Assembly (NCBI RefSeq): GCF_033807575.1
Contig: NC_084703.1
Span: 6,448,001 to 6,512,000 of the forward strand
Length of the DNA: 64,000 bases
Direction of reading: 5' to 3'
Source: Cydia pomonella
Taxonomy: Eukaryota; Arthropoda; Insecta; Lepidoptera; Tortricidae
The position numbers were made by a program, and so were the translations under genes. Positions 10,625 through 21,195 of this stretch are shown here, piece after piece. Below the pieces are notes generated by a model, which made no database searches, had not been told where the DNA came from, and saw only the letters and a list, made by a program, of their open reading frames with translations. Numbering within the stretch: the first letter of the stretch is position 1; each line of letters starts with the position of its first letter.

Positions 10625-11617
10625 ACCTTTCGGGGAATACCATACCTTAGCACAAATCAATCAGTTTATTTTGCAATTAAAGGGGTTGGTTTACAGGTGT
10701 TATGACAATATACTCAAGTACACTCCTTAATTAGCCATAATCTATAGCATGCAAAATATTCACAATTATTTACATATGTATGTAAAAAATACTGAATTGA
10801 AACTTAACTAAAAAGTTTAACTTAATTATACATGTCTTACATTACATTATAATATGCATGAAATAATTGAATTTATAAAATAATTTAATTTATATAATCT
10901 ATGCTCTATAAGCCACTCGTATTTTTTTAAATCAATTGACAATCAGGCACTTCTTTTAGCTGTTGTGGTATTTTATATGTATACACATCACGGTACAATT
11001 CTTCCTAAATCGACTTGTTCTTTGTTGTTTGTCAACCACAAGCCGGTTACAATCTCTTGTGTTCCGTGGATAATATAATAAATGCCTAGCAGTTTTAAAA
11101 AGTGATCTGTGCTTTCTTACAAATTTACCTTTCGGGGAATACCATACCTTAGCACAAATCAATCAGTTTATTTTCCAATTAAAGGGGTTGGTTTACAGGT
11201 GTTATGACAATATTCTCATGTACACTCCTTAATTAGCCATAATAATAGCATGCAAAATATTCACAATTATTTACATATGTATGTAAAAAATACTGAATTG
11301 AAACTTAACTAGATTATACATGTCTTACATTACATTAGAATATGCATGAATTAATTTAATTAAAAAAAAATCATTTAATTTATAAAATTATGCTCTATAG
11401 CCACTCTCGTATTTTTTTGATCAATTGTCAATCCGGCACTTCTTTGAGCTGTTGTGGTATTTTATATGTTTACACACATCACGGTACAATTCTTCCTAAA
11501 TCGACTTGTTCTTTGTTGTTTGTCAACCGCCAGCCGGTTACAAGCTCTTGTGTTCCTTGGATAATATAATAAATCCCTAGCAGTTTTAAAAAGTGATCTG
11601 TGCTTTCTTACAAATTT
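10625..11617 (-). repeat. Tandem duplication of a LINE 3' end (2 x ~500 bp)
   Basis: Unit 1 (10625-11126) and unit 2 (11127-11617) both start acctttcggggaataccata and end gtgctttcttacaaattt. Read on the minus strand, each ends a reverse-transcriptase ORF (FVRKHRSLFKTAR, then YYPRNTR and QQRTSRFRKNCTVMC) and continues into an AT-rich 3' UTR. The copies differ by scattered substitutions and small indels. The duplication breaks within the LINE, so it post-dates insertion. Confidence 0.75.
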
Positions 11618-11887
11618 AGACACTTCAATATATAAACATGGAAGAGGTAGTATTCCCAATTTAAAAAACAAAGGTTTACATGATCCTATAGGGTTAATTC
11701 CAAACATAGCACGAATACATTTTTTTTGGACAACAAATGCTCTGTCACCACCATTTCCCCAAATAATCAAGCCATATCTTAATACAGATTCAACATATCC
11801 ATAGTAGGCAGCCATAAATGTGTTGTGATCTGTCGTTTTTCTTAATCTACGAAGGACATATACAAACCTATTAATTTTATAACACAC
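11462..11887 (-). pseudogene. LINE reverse-transcriptase C-terminal fragment
   Basis: A 141-codon minus-strand frame: NRFVYVLRRLRKTT, YGYVESVLRYGLIIWGNG and IRAMFGINPIGSCKPLF are typical of the region after the catalytic core of CR1/jockey-type LINE ORF2 proteins. The catalytic domain itself is absent, so this is a 5'-truncated dead copy. Confidence 0.75.
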
Positions 11888-11944
11888 ATTATTTATTTGG
11901 TAATTCCAATTTAAATTTCTGTCAACAAATATTCCTAAAAATGC

Positions 11945-12260
11945 TTATATATCGTTTTCTTTTAATTTAACGCCTTCGCGAGCGTGATGGCGTCTTTGGA
12001 CCGTAATGGGCATGCAATATTTGGTAAGGTCACACTGAAGAGTCAATTTGTACGTAAAGTTATCATTATCTTTATTTATTGGACCTACAATGTCGAGGTA
12101 TATTTTTTCGAAAGCTAATTCAGCCGTTGAGGTAATTACCATTGGTTGCCTTGTGTGTAATGAGTATTTTTGTACAAACAAAGTCTTTGATATCCTAGTC
12201 CATGGAAGACCAAAAGTAATACTTTTTGATGTTATTAGTCATTCTCCTAATGCCAGTGTG
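11945..12260 (-). pseudogene. Ty3/gypsy-type integrase fragment, frameshifted
   Basis: Minus strand. HTGIRRMTNNIKKYYFWSSM (zinc-binding region) is followed in another frame by QKYSLHTRQPMVITSTAEL and FEKIYLDIVGPI, which contains the first Asp of the DDE core. Upstream RT/protease, the rest of the core, and LTRs are not seen. The frame break lies between the zinc-binding and core parts, near 12181-12195. A remnant of an LTR retrotransposon. Confidence 0.75.
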
Positions 12261-12309
12261 GCCACTAGTTGGCAAGAGTTGGCAGGGTGGGCCAATGATA
12301 AATGCATTA

Positions 12310-12394
12310 AAAAAATTAAATAACGGCGCCATCGCTCGAAAATATGCCGCCATACCTTTGGCCAATGCTCGAGTAGATGGCGCCACTTTTTTAT
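12310..12394. repeat. Short inverted repeat with GGCGCCAT ends
   Basis: ggcgccatcgctcga is mirrored by gctcgagtagatggcgcc within about 75 bp. A small hairpin-type repeat; AT-rich flanks. No gene. Confidence 0.45.
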
Positions 12395-12803
12395 ATTTAA
12401 CGAATTTAAAACATATCTGTGAAAGAATAAGGATCAAAGTCAAATGGCGTTCTGAAAGTTTTAATCGTGTGCGAAAGATAGCAAAAGAAATTGATGAAAT
12501 TCTCTTTGCTAATACTTTCTTTTAATATTTAAAATTAATTTTCGCAATCCGTACTCCAACATAATATAACATTTTTATGCAAAATCATATACAGGGGAGA
12601 AATTATTTCAGCAAGGTTTCTTAAAAATAAAAAACAATAATTGGCAAAAGCAACGAAGCGTTTCTGGTCATCACTGTTTTTGGTTTGGGGTAAGCGATTA
12701 ATACTTTAACTTTATCAGGGTCGCCATGTGATGTGGGAGATCTGTAAGGGAAACACAAGTTGTTGTCGGTATGATGTTTATTATAATACAGTGTAATTAA
12801 GTT

Positions 12804-12934
12804 GGTACGGTCACGTCTGAAAATATCGATACGAAAAAAGTGCCAAAAATATGTATACATGCCCATATAATAAGGCAGTGTATACATATTGTTGACACAT
12901 TTTTCGTATCTAAATTTTCAGACGTGACTGTACA
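12804..12934. mobile_element. Hairpin MITE 'TACGGTCACGTCTGAAAAT'
   Basis: The arms tacggtcacgtctgaaaat and attttcagacgtgactgta pair; the inner part continues to pair through cgtatc/gatacg. The family resembles the element at 57649-57781, whose ends are tacagtca... TA at the borders would fit a Tc1/mariner-like TSD. Confidence 0.65.
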
Positions 12935-13143
12935 TGCTTGTATAGTAACGTAACGAACAATGAGATGGGAACATACTCCACACTGCAAGTCCTAAGAGCT
13001 ATAAATTAACCAAGACGTTTCAAGTTTTTGTCTTATTATGATAAATTTGACCTTTTTACAACCAAACTAATATTGTCATTGATCAAACTAAGTTCAATAT
13101 GTTTAATCCGAATTGGAACATATTCCAAGAGTCTGTAAATAAT

Positions 13144-13460
13144 GGGTATTTTTAAGCATTTGGACTTTTTTTAAATTGTGGATACGATACGAGTGTGTTT
13201 AAAGGATTAGAATGAGATTTAAGATTTTAAAGAGAAAAAAAGGACAATGGCCAATCAAATAATGTCGCTGTCTGCAATAATTTTATTTTGCACTTCAGGT
13301 TGGGTATTTTTAAACATATTAACTTTTATTTAAAGTGTGGATACGTCAATCGAGTATGTTTAAAAGATTAGACAGAGATTAAAGATTTTAAAGAGAAAAT
13401 AAAGAACAATGGACAATCAAATAATATAGCTATCATCTGCAATGATTTTATTTTCCACTA
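13144..13460. repeat. Two diverged tandem units (~158 bp)
   Basis: Both units contain ggtatttttaa, a gtgtggatacg-type stretch, gattttaaagagaaaa and (g/t)caatcaaataat, then end ttttattttgcact/ttttattttccact. No reading frame. Confidence 0.65.
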
Positions 13461-13491
13461 AATAACAGCAGTAATTTTAACCTGCTTGTTA

Positions 13492-13797
13492 GGGCTATTC
13501 CCAGTAGTTACTACCAAATTGTTTCCAGTGGTGTAACTACTGGGATTTTTTTCCCACCTTTACCAGTGATTACTACTGGGAAAAGGTGGGATGTTTTTTC
13601 CCAGTTGCTACCACCAAAATTTTGTGAGAGTTAAATACTAATAAAAACAATAGGCATAGTAGAGTGCTTAGTCAATAATTAGAAGTCGATTACTGTTTCA
13701 GTAAACTGCCTCAAAAGTTTTTTGGTTGATTTGTTTTACTAAAAATATCTCAGTAGTTACCACTGGTCCTACTTGATGGTAACTAGTGGGAATAACC
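13492..13797. mobile_element. MITE with CCCAGTAGTTACTACCA ends
   Basis: The left end ggctattcccagtagttact and right end gtaactagtgggaataacc are inverted copies. The interior repeats cccagt/actggg several times (13545-13610), so several foldbacks are possible. Non-coding. Confidence 0.6.
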
Positions 13798-15455
13798 TAG
13801 CGGGCTAGTCATAGTTAGGGAAGAAAATTTCGAAAAATAATCAAATGTTTTTGTCGGAAATTTTACATAATTTCGATTTTTTTTCCTGTTTTTTTTTTTC
13901 AGAAAAATTAAATACGTCATACACAATGCCACTGATGAGTGATGACAGTGTCAAATATATTAAATGCCAGAAACTAACATATAAGACGTGCAACCTTAAC
14001 CTACGTGATTAAATTCCCAATTAAATTGATATGAAAAATTCAGAAGTAAAAAAAACTTGTTTTTCTCGGTTTTAATCGTTTTTTTTTAGAGTATTGTAAC
14101 TGAAAATTTGCATTGTTTGTTTGGAAATAAACTTGACAAAAAAAACGAGTTTTGGAAAATTTCCCGTATTTTTCCGGGTTTTTCGCTAGTCACAGTCACT
14201 AGTTAGTTACGTAGGTTTTATGTACCAACTACGGATTTTCAATTCAACGTCATAACCATAACTCATTTAATGCAATAACACCTTACGTGTTTATTCTATT
14301 AGGCGGTACGGAGCGTGGCAAATAAATGTACAAAATTATACTACAATGATTTTGCTTGAGTATTTATAAAATCATGTTTTGATAAAACAGAAAAACGTTG
14401 GAACTTATTTTATGGGATTAATTACATTTAACAAGTAAAATGTATTCTTCTCTTTTCCGGTGTTGGAAGTATTTGTAGATACATAGCGGTCACCAGGTGT
14501 ATGATGCATAATATGTCTTCGTCACGCGATTAGATATATCTTGTTTATACTGCACATTTCGTATGTTTATAAAAATTGCATTAAAAATACCGGTATTAAA
14601 AATGCCCTAAAAAGACGGGATCCAGATATTGAAAGCCCTAGTTACTATCTGAGGATGACTACAAGTTGTAGTAATGAACGAAATTAGAAAAAGTTGTAGG
14701 TAATTGAGTATGATCACCATCCCCATACTCATATGTAGTTGTCACAATTATAACCGATCTTTTTGCAGAATTGGACGTAGGTGTGTAGAAACATGCACTT
14801 GCACTTATCTGATAAAAACTTACTAAATTATATATCTGTAAATCGCGGCATTGTTGCCGCCCGATAGCAGCCGATGGGCTAATTGGCCAAGCGATATGCC
14901 TCCGGATAGGTTGTAAAACTGATTATGGCAGGTAGTTCCAAATCTTAGTATGATAAAAGTTATCGCCGCATAAAGGTAGTGTGAGTTGAGACGTGACTAT
15001 ATATTATTATAAGTATATAGGTTTTTTTCGACACTACTTTTGTGTTTTGTGTCACGATATTTTAGTTGACTAGGGACTTAGCACAGCTGATAATTGACTA
15101 ATCTGATGTTTGAAAAATAGCAGTAATTTTTTATTTGATATGTCGATATTTGGTTGGTTTCTTATTCGTATTTATATAATAAAACGTCTAATAACCGGTG
15201 TACTAAAATACAATAAAGAAATCAAAAATAATAATTTAATTAATGAAATGTAAAATATAATCTTGCCATAATTTTTTTACACAGAAGTTTGACTATTCTC
15301 CCATACCAAAAATGGAGTATATAAAAATAATAATTTCCGATGGTACATCGCTTATGCTTATTGGTTCCAGGGCCAGTGTTCATTCAAATGCCCATCTTCC
15401 TTTAGATTTTTCCTGACAAGGCGTATAGGAATACATTGACAAAGAATTTATAAGA
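13798..15455. other. Intergenic, nothing recognised
   Basis: AT-rich with poly-T tracts. No convincing exon, RNA gene or bounded element. Confidence 0.45.
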
Positions 15456-15799
15456 ATATTATAGTACATATGGCGCTTTACCGCGCTAGTGCGATAATTA
15501 TCACATTACGTAACTGTCGAAAATGTAAAACGTTGTACGATACATGTGCGAATAGGCAATAGGCAATATTCTTCTTTAGCTTTGATATAAAAACGCAATA
15601 ATGTTGTCAACGTATTATTGGGCGAATCTGTAAAATAGATATGACGTCCACCGTAACATGTTTATAGAGTCAGACCAAGATAGTTGGCAGCGATTTTGAC
15701 AGACCAGACAGTGCAAGTGTTCTCTTGAACGACAAACTTCTATGAAATTATGACGTGTACTTAATACTTGCATAGGCTGTTGTTGTTGTTGTTGTTGTC

Positions 15800-16108
15800 C
15801 TAAAGCACCCCAGAGGTGCAAAGAGCTTTCACAAGCTCGCGCCACGCCTTCCTATCTTCAGCTCGTCTTCTGGCCTCGCTCCAGCTCAACCCGACCGCTC
15901 GTAGCTCTCTTAGGACGGACCGTTGCCAAGAGTGTACGGGACGCCCGGAGCCACGGCTTCCGTCCGGCGGTTTCCACGCGAAAGCTATGGTAGCATTATT
16001 CGTTTCCCCTCTTCGAATAGTATGTCCTCTCCATCTACGTTTCCGTGTCGCAATTTCTTCGTCAAAGGGTGTTTGTATATATACGGCATATACTCTATAG
16101 GTCTTCAT
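15800..16108 (-). pseudogene. LINE ORF2 C-terminal fragment
   Basis: TPFDEEIATRKRRWRGHTIR, then RGSGRPVHSWQRSVL and LSWSEARRRAEDRKAW: the conserved post-RT tail of this LINE type. The overlapping frame at 16095-16280 supplies the segment just before it (FESIVKSVLLFGCETW). A frameshift separates them. Confidence 0.8.
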
Positions 16109-16319
16109 TTCGAATGGTTTTTGGCCAGAAAACGCGAAGGATCGACCTGAGGGACTTGTTGACGAAGACCTGAAGTTTATTAGTTTGGCCTTTAGTCACT
16201 CTCCACGTTTCGCAGCCAAAAAGCAAGACAGATTTCACAATGGATTCGAAGAGGGAAAGTTTAACTCGTCGCGTGAGCACATGACTCCCAAACAGCCTTC
16301 AAGACGAACTCCAAATGAG

Positions 16320-16938
16320 ACCACAGGGCGAGTTCAAGCAAGTGGTGTTCAGCTCCCGGTCTGTGGACTTCAAGACGACAGATCTGAACAAGGACCATCT
16401 GGCCATGCTGCAGCAAGACTTGCAGGAGAAATATCACCAGACCAATAACCGGGTGTATTTTTGGTGGGCGGAAATGTTAAGATTAAAAAAAAACAAAAAT
16501 TATCGTTGTGGCAACACTATTTCGTTCATTCGCTTTTTGGAAACCGTGTGTCACTTTCGCTCTCTATAAGTTTCGCACCAAAAGCTGCCTATTTGCTGGC
16601 TTTCGTTAGTTATCTCGGTAAATCGGAGTAATCGTGCTTGAAATTATTGAAAAATTAAGTTTTGTGCCTTGAGATCGGACGGAGGGACGCTGGAGTTGCG
16701 GTATATTCAGGCGTGCAGGTAACCTTAGAGGTCTGGTAAGTGCACGAGCTGGTCTCCGGGGCCCTCGCCGCCTGAAAGAGGAGCTGACGACCCCTCTAAA
16801 CCCAGGTTAGTGCCTAAAATCTGAATTTCAAGGCAATTAAAGCATTATTTTGTAGAATTGCATTCTTGTAATATTTATTTTCGATTGAATCCCCCCAAAA
16901 TTTACAGTCCACTGTTTCGAAATCGCACATTTATTATT
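16320..16938. mobile_element. ~620-bp insert inside the LINE, with exon-like segment
   Basis: It interrupts the LINE between its 'NRIKK' and 'FGSHVLTRRV' coding segments, which are adjacent in this LINE type. The left part (about 16323-16446) is an open, GC-richer frame on the + strand bounded by ccacag at its start and CGG|gtgtat at its end. The right part (16680-16810) is GC-rich with donor-like cag|gtaacc and cccag|gttagt. No TIR or TSD was established. It may be a captured host fragment or part of another retroelement's 5' region. Confidence 0.5.
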
Positions 16939-17033
16939 ACTTCTTTATCCTGTTGTCGATGTCTTCATCCGCTCCACCTTTACAGGATAGTACGCTCCCC
17001 AGGTACACAAACTTTGACACTGAGTCTAGGTTC

Positions 17034-17410
17034 TCACCCCCCAGCGACAGCGGATCCGTTGTACTTGAATTTGACTCGCATGCTAACTGTCTTACGTCTG
17101 TTGATTCGCAGGCCCATTCTATCAGCCTCTTCTTTAAGACTTTCAAGTTTGGCTTCTAGATGAGCAAGAGTAGGCAAAATCAACACGATGTCGTCCGCGT
17201 AGTCCAAGTCCTCTAAAACGTTCGTGTCCCATGGTATACCTCTCGGTGTCGATACCACATTACGCATGACGTCATCCAAGAGAATCACAAATAAAAGCGG
17301 TGATAGAAGGCACCCTTGCCTTACTCCGGCTGATATCTGTATAGGCGATCCACGCTCTTTCTCATGGACCACCCTGCATGTGCTACCTTCGTATAAAGAG
17401 CGATATTTAT
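17034..17410 (-). pseudogene. LINE reverse-transcriptase core fragment
   Basis: Contains GVRQGCLLSPLLF (RT motif B region) and the catalytic YADD box (LDYADDIVLILP). The frame is lost after SMRVKFKYN; the continuation SVSKFVYLGSVLSCKGGADE is in another frame. Motif A is missing because of 5' truncation. Confidence 0.85.
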
Positions 17411-17534
17411 TTTAAATTTATTATGCGGACGAAACAGGTAGGGATACCCCTCCTGCTTAGGCTAGATCACAACGCGCTCCATTTCTTGCATAAGCTGGGC
17501 TATCAAAATCGCGGCCAACTTAGCTTAGTCTGAC

Positions 17535-18378
17535 CCTACTAAAGTTTGCACTTTAACCCTTAAAAAATTTAAGTAAATCAACAAAAATGGATAATTAACT
17601 AATCCATAACTTTGTAAAATGTATGAATGATCACATCTTACAGATATCCAGCCCAGTGCAATTTATTTTCATTCGCGACAGTCGTCTTGTCCAACATGTA
17701 CCTACTTGTACTTCTAATTTCGTTTGTATAGAATCAAAATAACTCATAGCGCTAATTGAGTATTGATATTAGTAAAATAAGAAAGGAATATTTTTCTAGA
17801 AAGATGCAATGGCGTTCCGCTAATTACCATATTTCAATATGTGATTAGTTTTGTGTTAAGGCTGCACTATATCTGCACTCAAACGATTCGTCTTCTGTTG
17901 TGATATGATATGAAACGTGTACTTTAAAGCCCAACTTCATTGACGCCAAGCGATTATGAAGCTTATTGTACTACTTATAGTGTTTAAATATTTTTTTTTT
18001 ATTAAAAGCGTTAATTTATTGTTTTACGTCTAATTTTACCTGAAATTTGGGTATAGGATAAAATGCCAGTGCCACATTTTAAAGTTATTCTTCCTAATAG
18101 AAAAATGTAATTCTTCAACACAAGACGGAATCGTCTGAAGTTGCCGGTTCGTAGAACTATAAATTTGAAAATTTTGAAAATGTGTCTCACTAACTTATTG
18201 TACTCCTTGAAATTAAATTCCGTTCCGATATTGTGCAATAAATTTGCTCATATATTATGAAAAGCCTTAAACGCGAAGTAGAAATATGAATACTACTATT
18301 GCGTCTAATCTGTTCTTATTATCATCTACTACGGGGGAGTAGCTTTCGTATGACGGTTTTTTTTTGTTAAAAATACAT
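17535..18378. other. Intergenic, nothing recognised
   Basis: AT-rich. A 75-codon minus-strand frame at 18011-18238 has no recognisable motif. Confidence 0.4.
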
Positions 18379-18577
18379 CAGTACCCCTAGTGTAAATAAA
18401 TTCGATTTCGAAACGTGACGTACGCGTTTGCGTTTAGTCTCATTTTGTATTGGATTTAGAAAGAGCGCGCCAAGCGGGACGTTTTGGAAACTCAAAATCC
18501 TATACAAAATGAGACTTAACGCAAACGCGTTCGTCACGTTTCGAAATCGAAACTACAAATTTACACTAGGGGTACTG
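18379..18577. mobile_element. Hairpin MITE 'CAGTACCCCTAGTGTAAAT'
   Basis: About 199 bp, nearly all palindromic: cagtacccctagtgtaaat / atttacactaggggtactg, continuing through tcgatttcgaaacgtgacg and gcgtttgcgtt, then tctcattttgtat. The loop contains gcgcgccaagcggg. No TSD found. Confidence 0.75.
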
Positions 18578-18827
18578 GTTGCATGAAGGTATAACGTTAC
18601 CCGCGGTGTCATGCGGAATGTGAGCTTAGATAAATTACCTATTCTAACACTAATTAGCTCTTAAGTTTGTCTGTAAATTTTGTTAGTGGAAAACTTCCAT
18701 AAGTATAATGTGGTATCAAATTTAATGGAGTCACGTATGACATATTTTCCTGATAACGTCTCTTATTTTATTTTAAATTTACGAAGGGCGCCCGCTTAGG
18801 TTGTGTTTTATTCAGGCACGAGACGTT

Positions 18828-18877
18828 CTTCTTCATCGAAAGCCGCACCAAATAACTGCTTCGATGAAGACAGCAAA
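18828..18877. repeat. Small hairpin
   Basis: gttcttcttcatcgaa and ttcgatgaagac pair around a ~20-bp loop. Function unknown. Confidence 0.35.
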
Positions 18878-19088
18878 GCTCAAACTCTATTTAGCTATCA
18901 TTCCGAATTCACGATTATATGTATGAAAGCTGGTCTTTCAGAATAATGTTGAAGAATCACAAGTGAGGTAGCAGGCGATGTAACTAAGTACTTATAGTTG
19001 AAAATTGTAATTTGTGCGGGTTTCGAAGATAATGTAAGGATAATGAGTGGCGAACGGGATCTGTGAGGTAGCCAAATGCCCGATATCG

Positions 19089-19191
19089 TTAGTATCCGCC
19101 TATTTCTACATGGGAAGCCAGGAAGCGGCCCTCGCACAGCTCGTACGTGAGTGGATGGCCGGCGAACTGGGCGTAATCGCGCTGCTCGCTC
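19089..19191 (-). CDS. Exon-like terminal segment, unidentified gene
   Basis: On the minus strand, a strong acceptor (gttttcccttactgttcccag, 19192 upward) precedes a GC-rich 33-codon frame containing RDYAQFAGHPLTYEL and EGRFLASHVEIGGY, then TAA. The first base completes a codon begun in a previous exon. Composition stands out from the AT-rich flanks. Not recognised; the preceding exon would lie at higher coordinates and was not found. It may be a stranded or decayed exon. Confidence 0.35.
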
Positions 19192-19455
19192 CTGGGAACA
19201 GTAAGGGAAAACAAATATCTCTGTTATTGTAGTTTTGCTCTAAGGACACCCCTTGTCCGACTAAGGAAGGCTACCATTGTAATAGGCATCCTATTTTTAG
19301 GTATCTTTAAGTTTTAGAAGTAGCTTCAGCATGGAACAACGTCAGGCAAAACATTGTAACAGGCTCGTGTAAGATTCGTTGGGATCGATATTTTGTATAT
19401 TTAAAAAGTAATTCATAAGAAAAATTAAACTTTATATTGAAATAAGTTTGTTAAA

Positions 19456-19581
19456 TGGCCCTAGTGAAAAAGGGTACAAGTCTCTGGCAGTTTAGGTGTA
19501 TAAGGGCATAAGTGTTACGTGGAACTTACACCCCTTTACACCTGCGCTGCCAGAGACTTGTACCCTTTTTCACTAGGGCCA
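19456..19581. mobile_element. Hairpin MITE 'TGGCCCTAGTGAAAAAGGG'
   Basis: 35-bp arms: tggccctagtgaaaaagggt then acaagtctctggcag, mirrored exactly by ctgccagagacttgtaccc and tttttcactagggcca. The short loop includes ataagggcataagtg. Near-perfect, so recent. Confidence 0.8.
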
Positions 19582-20140
19582 CAGTATATGTACTCCATTG
19601 ACTGTTACGATATTTTGCTTGTTTAGTAATTATTTCTGTATATAGTTAGTTGAGTTGAATCATTTCGCGATTTGTAGTGGCATTTGGACCTTAGTAATTA
19701 TCGTATTTTTTTTAATAAGTAAAAAAAATAATCAAAAGGCCTCCAAATGCGCACTACTCTGAGTCACTAAGTAATGTAATGTAAAAACATGTTATTGTAT
19801 TTAACTGAACTATCAGTGAATATTACAATAAAGAATAATGGAAACTTGGGGAGCAAAACTAAACTTGTATACTTCCGCGAATTGATATTAATGTTGACGA
19901 ATTAAATGATAATTACGATCGTTGATTTATAAATGCTTTAGATTTGTTCCTCAATGAAACTGCCATCAAAATTATCACTGTTGTTTTCATAAAACTCCTA
20001 CTACTATAATAACCTTTTTGTTAATAGTCCGGCTCATTTTAATTTCCCTAACACTCACAGAAAATAAACAGTAAAAGAGAAATAAGCCTGGATTACTATA
20101 AGAACCGTTGTCACCATCGCAGGCTCAGGACGACTTCGTT
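19582..20140. other. Intergenic, nothing recognised
   Basis: AT-rich, no motif or bounded repeat seen. Confidence 0.4.
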
Positions 20141-20144
20141 CACA

Positions 20145-20405
20145 TTCCTATTTCGACACTTTAAATCGTCCACAACGCCATGTCTTCCTAACTCTTCCAT
20201 ATTGTTATATCGTCAATTTCTTATCATGTCCATATTCCTATATGATCCATTGTGTTTTGTTACCATTCGGATGTATTCTGCTAAGGCGATATAGGAGTGG
20301 TGACAAGTTAGCACTATAGGAGTGGTGACAAGTTAGCACTGGTCGATATAGGAATGGTGACGAGTTAGCACCGTGGACTATTTAGGAATGCGGACGAGTT
20401 AACAC
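20145..20405. repeat. Inverted and tandem repeat 'TATAGGAGTGGTGACAAGTTAGCAC'
   Basis: Three to four diverged units of (t)ataggartggtgac(a/g)agtt agcac lie at 20288-20402, and the complementary motif (acattcctatttcgac, ...cttcctaactcttcc) lies at 20150-20230. Related degraded units occur at about 33090-33210. Non-coding. Confidence 0.5.
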
Positions 20406-21000
20406 TTAACACTTTTGGTGCAGAGCGCCCCGTTTCTTGTACAAAATTGAACACACATGCGTGTTCTTGGCAGTAAATCTGGGAGGTGACCACATATGAA
20501 TGTCGACGAAACACGACAGTAGACCATACTCGTATATGGCAATGAGGAAAACTTAAAATGGGAAGGGCGCCGGCGATGCTAAATGTGTAGTTAATCGAGC
20601 GTGAAATCTATTGGATTCGAAACATCAGATGATGCTCATTGGAAGAAAAAAGGTTATACACCGTGTTTTTTTATTTCCATTATTTCAAGGGTGCAATCAT
20701 GAGCATAAGTAAGTTTACTTTCGTAGACACCGGTATTCTAAATAACTCCATTTCAGAGATAAATAAAGCCCTTACGAGCGTGTGTTGTGTATACTTGCCT
20801 TAGGACTTACTGTTTACTGTTTAGTAATTGCTACTAAATGTACCTAAGTACTATCTTGGACCAACTCGGACGATATGTTCGAAATAACATTTATGTAGAT
20901 ATTTTTTGGCTGAGTTAAATGTAATGCCCGTGTTACAACAACGCTATATGCAACAATTAATTACTTTTTATATTTAAACAAAACATAATAATAATAAAAA
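20406..21000. other. Intergenic, nothing recognised
   Basis: Mixed composition without a gene. 20745-20815 (ctccatttcagagataaata, ccttacgagcgtgtgttg) resembles in reverse the stretch at 37310-37380, an uncharacterised dispersed repeat. Confidence 0.4.
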
Positions 21001-21004
21001 AAGA

Positions 21005-21195
21005 TAGTCCTCATAGTCGTCTCAGTGAACGGAGTCTACCAACAACCTTGAGAGACTAATAGGTGGTTGAATCAAGGGTCAGATGCAGAAGGCGGCAGTC
21101 TTGGACACGGCGCGATAGTCCGACGGTTCCTCTCTCTGCAGCCCTGACCATCGGCAGCTTGAGCCTTGCCCCAGTGCTGGCGGCACACTAGGTTA
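21005..21195 (+). repeat. GC-rich dispersed repeat, copy 1
   Basis: gacacggcgcgatagtccga, cctgaccatcggcagcttga and gccttgcccc match, in reverse, the segment at 53815-54005 (gtggtcagggccccagagcg, attcgcgccgtgtccaag). Two inverted copies in one window mark a repeat family. Non-coding here. Confidence 0.55.

Larger units (their letters stand above)
15780..17484 (-). mobile_element. 5'-truncated LINE with 13-bp TSD
   Basis: Minus-strand LINE, flanked by cttgcataggctg (15767-15779) and cttgcataagctg (17485-17497). The 3' end is the (TTG)n tract at 15780-15798, i.e. (CAA)n on the coding strand. Coding pieces: SLYEGST, AGVRQGCLLSPLLF and LDYADDIVLILP (17400-17034); VSKFVYLGSVLSCKGGADED (ends near 16940); LTRRVKLSLFESIVKSVLLF with GCETW (16280-16095); and a C-terminus RKRRWRGHTIRRGE with RGSGRPVHSW (16108-15800). 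Frameshifts and a nested insertion make it dead. Confidence 0.87.
15667..17534. mobile_element. MITE family 'AGTCAGACCAAG', split by a LINE
   Basis: The left half 15667-15779 (gagtcagaccaagatagttg, then gcaagtgtt and tatgaaatta) and right half 17485-17534 (gggctatcaaaatcgcggcc, then ttagtctgac) together match the intact copy at 25208-25364. The LINE at 15780-17484 separates them. The MITE is therefore older than the LINE insertion. Confidence 0.8.
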
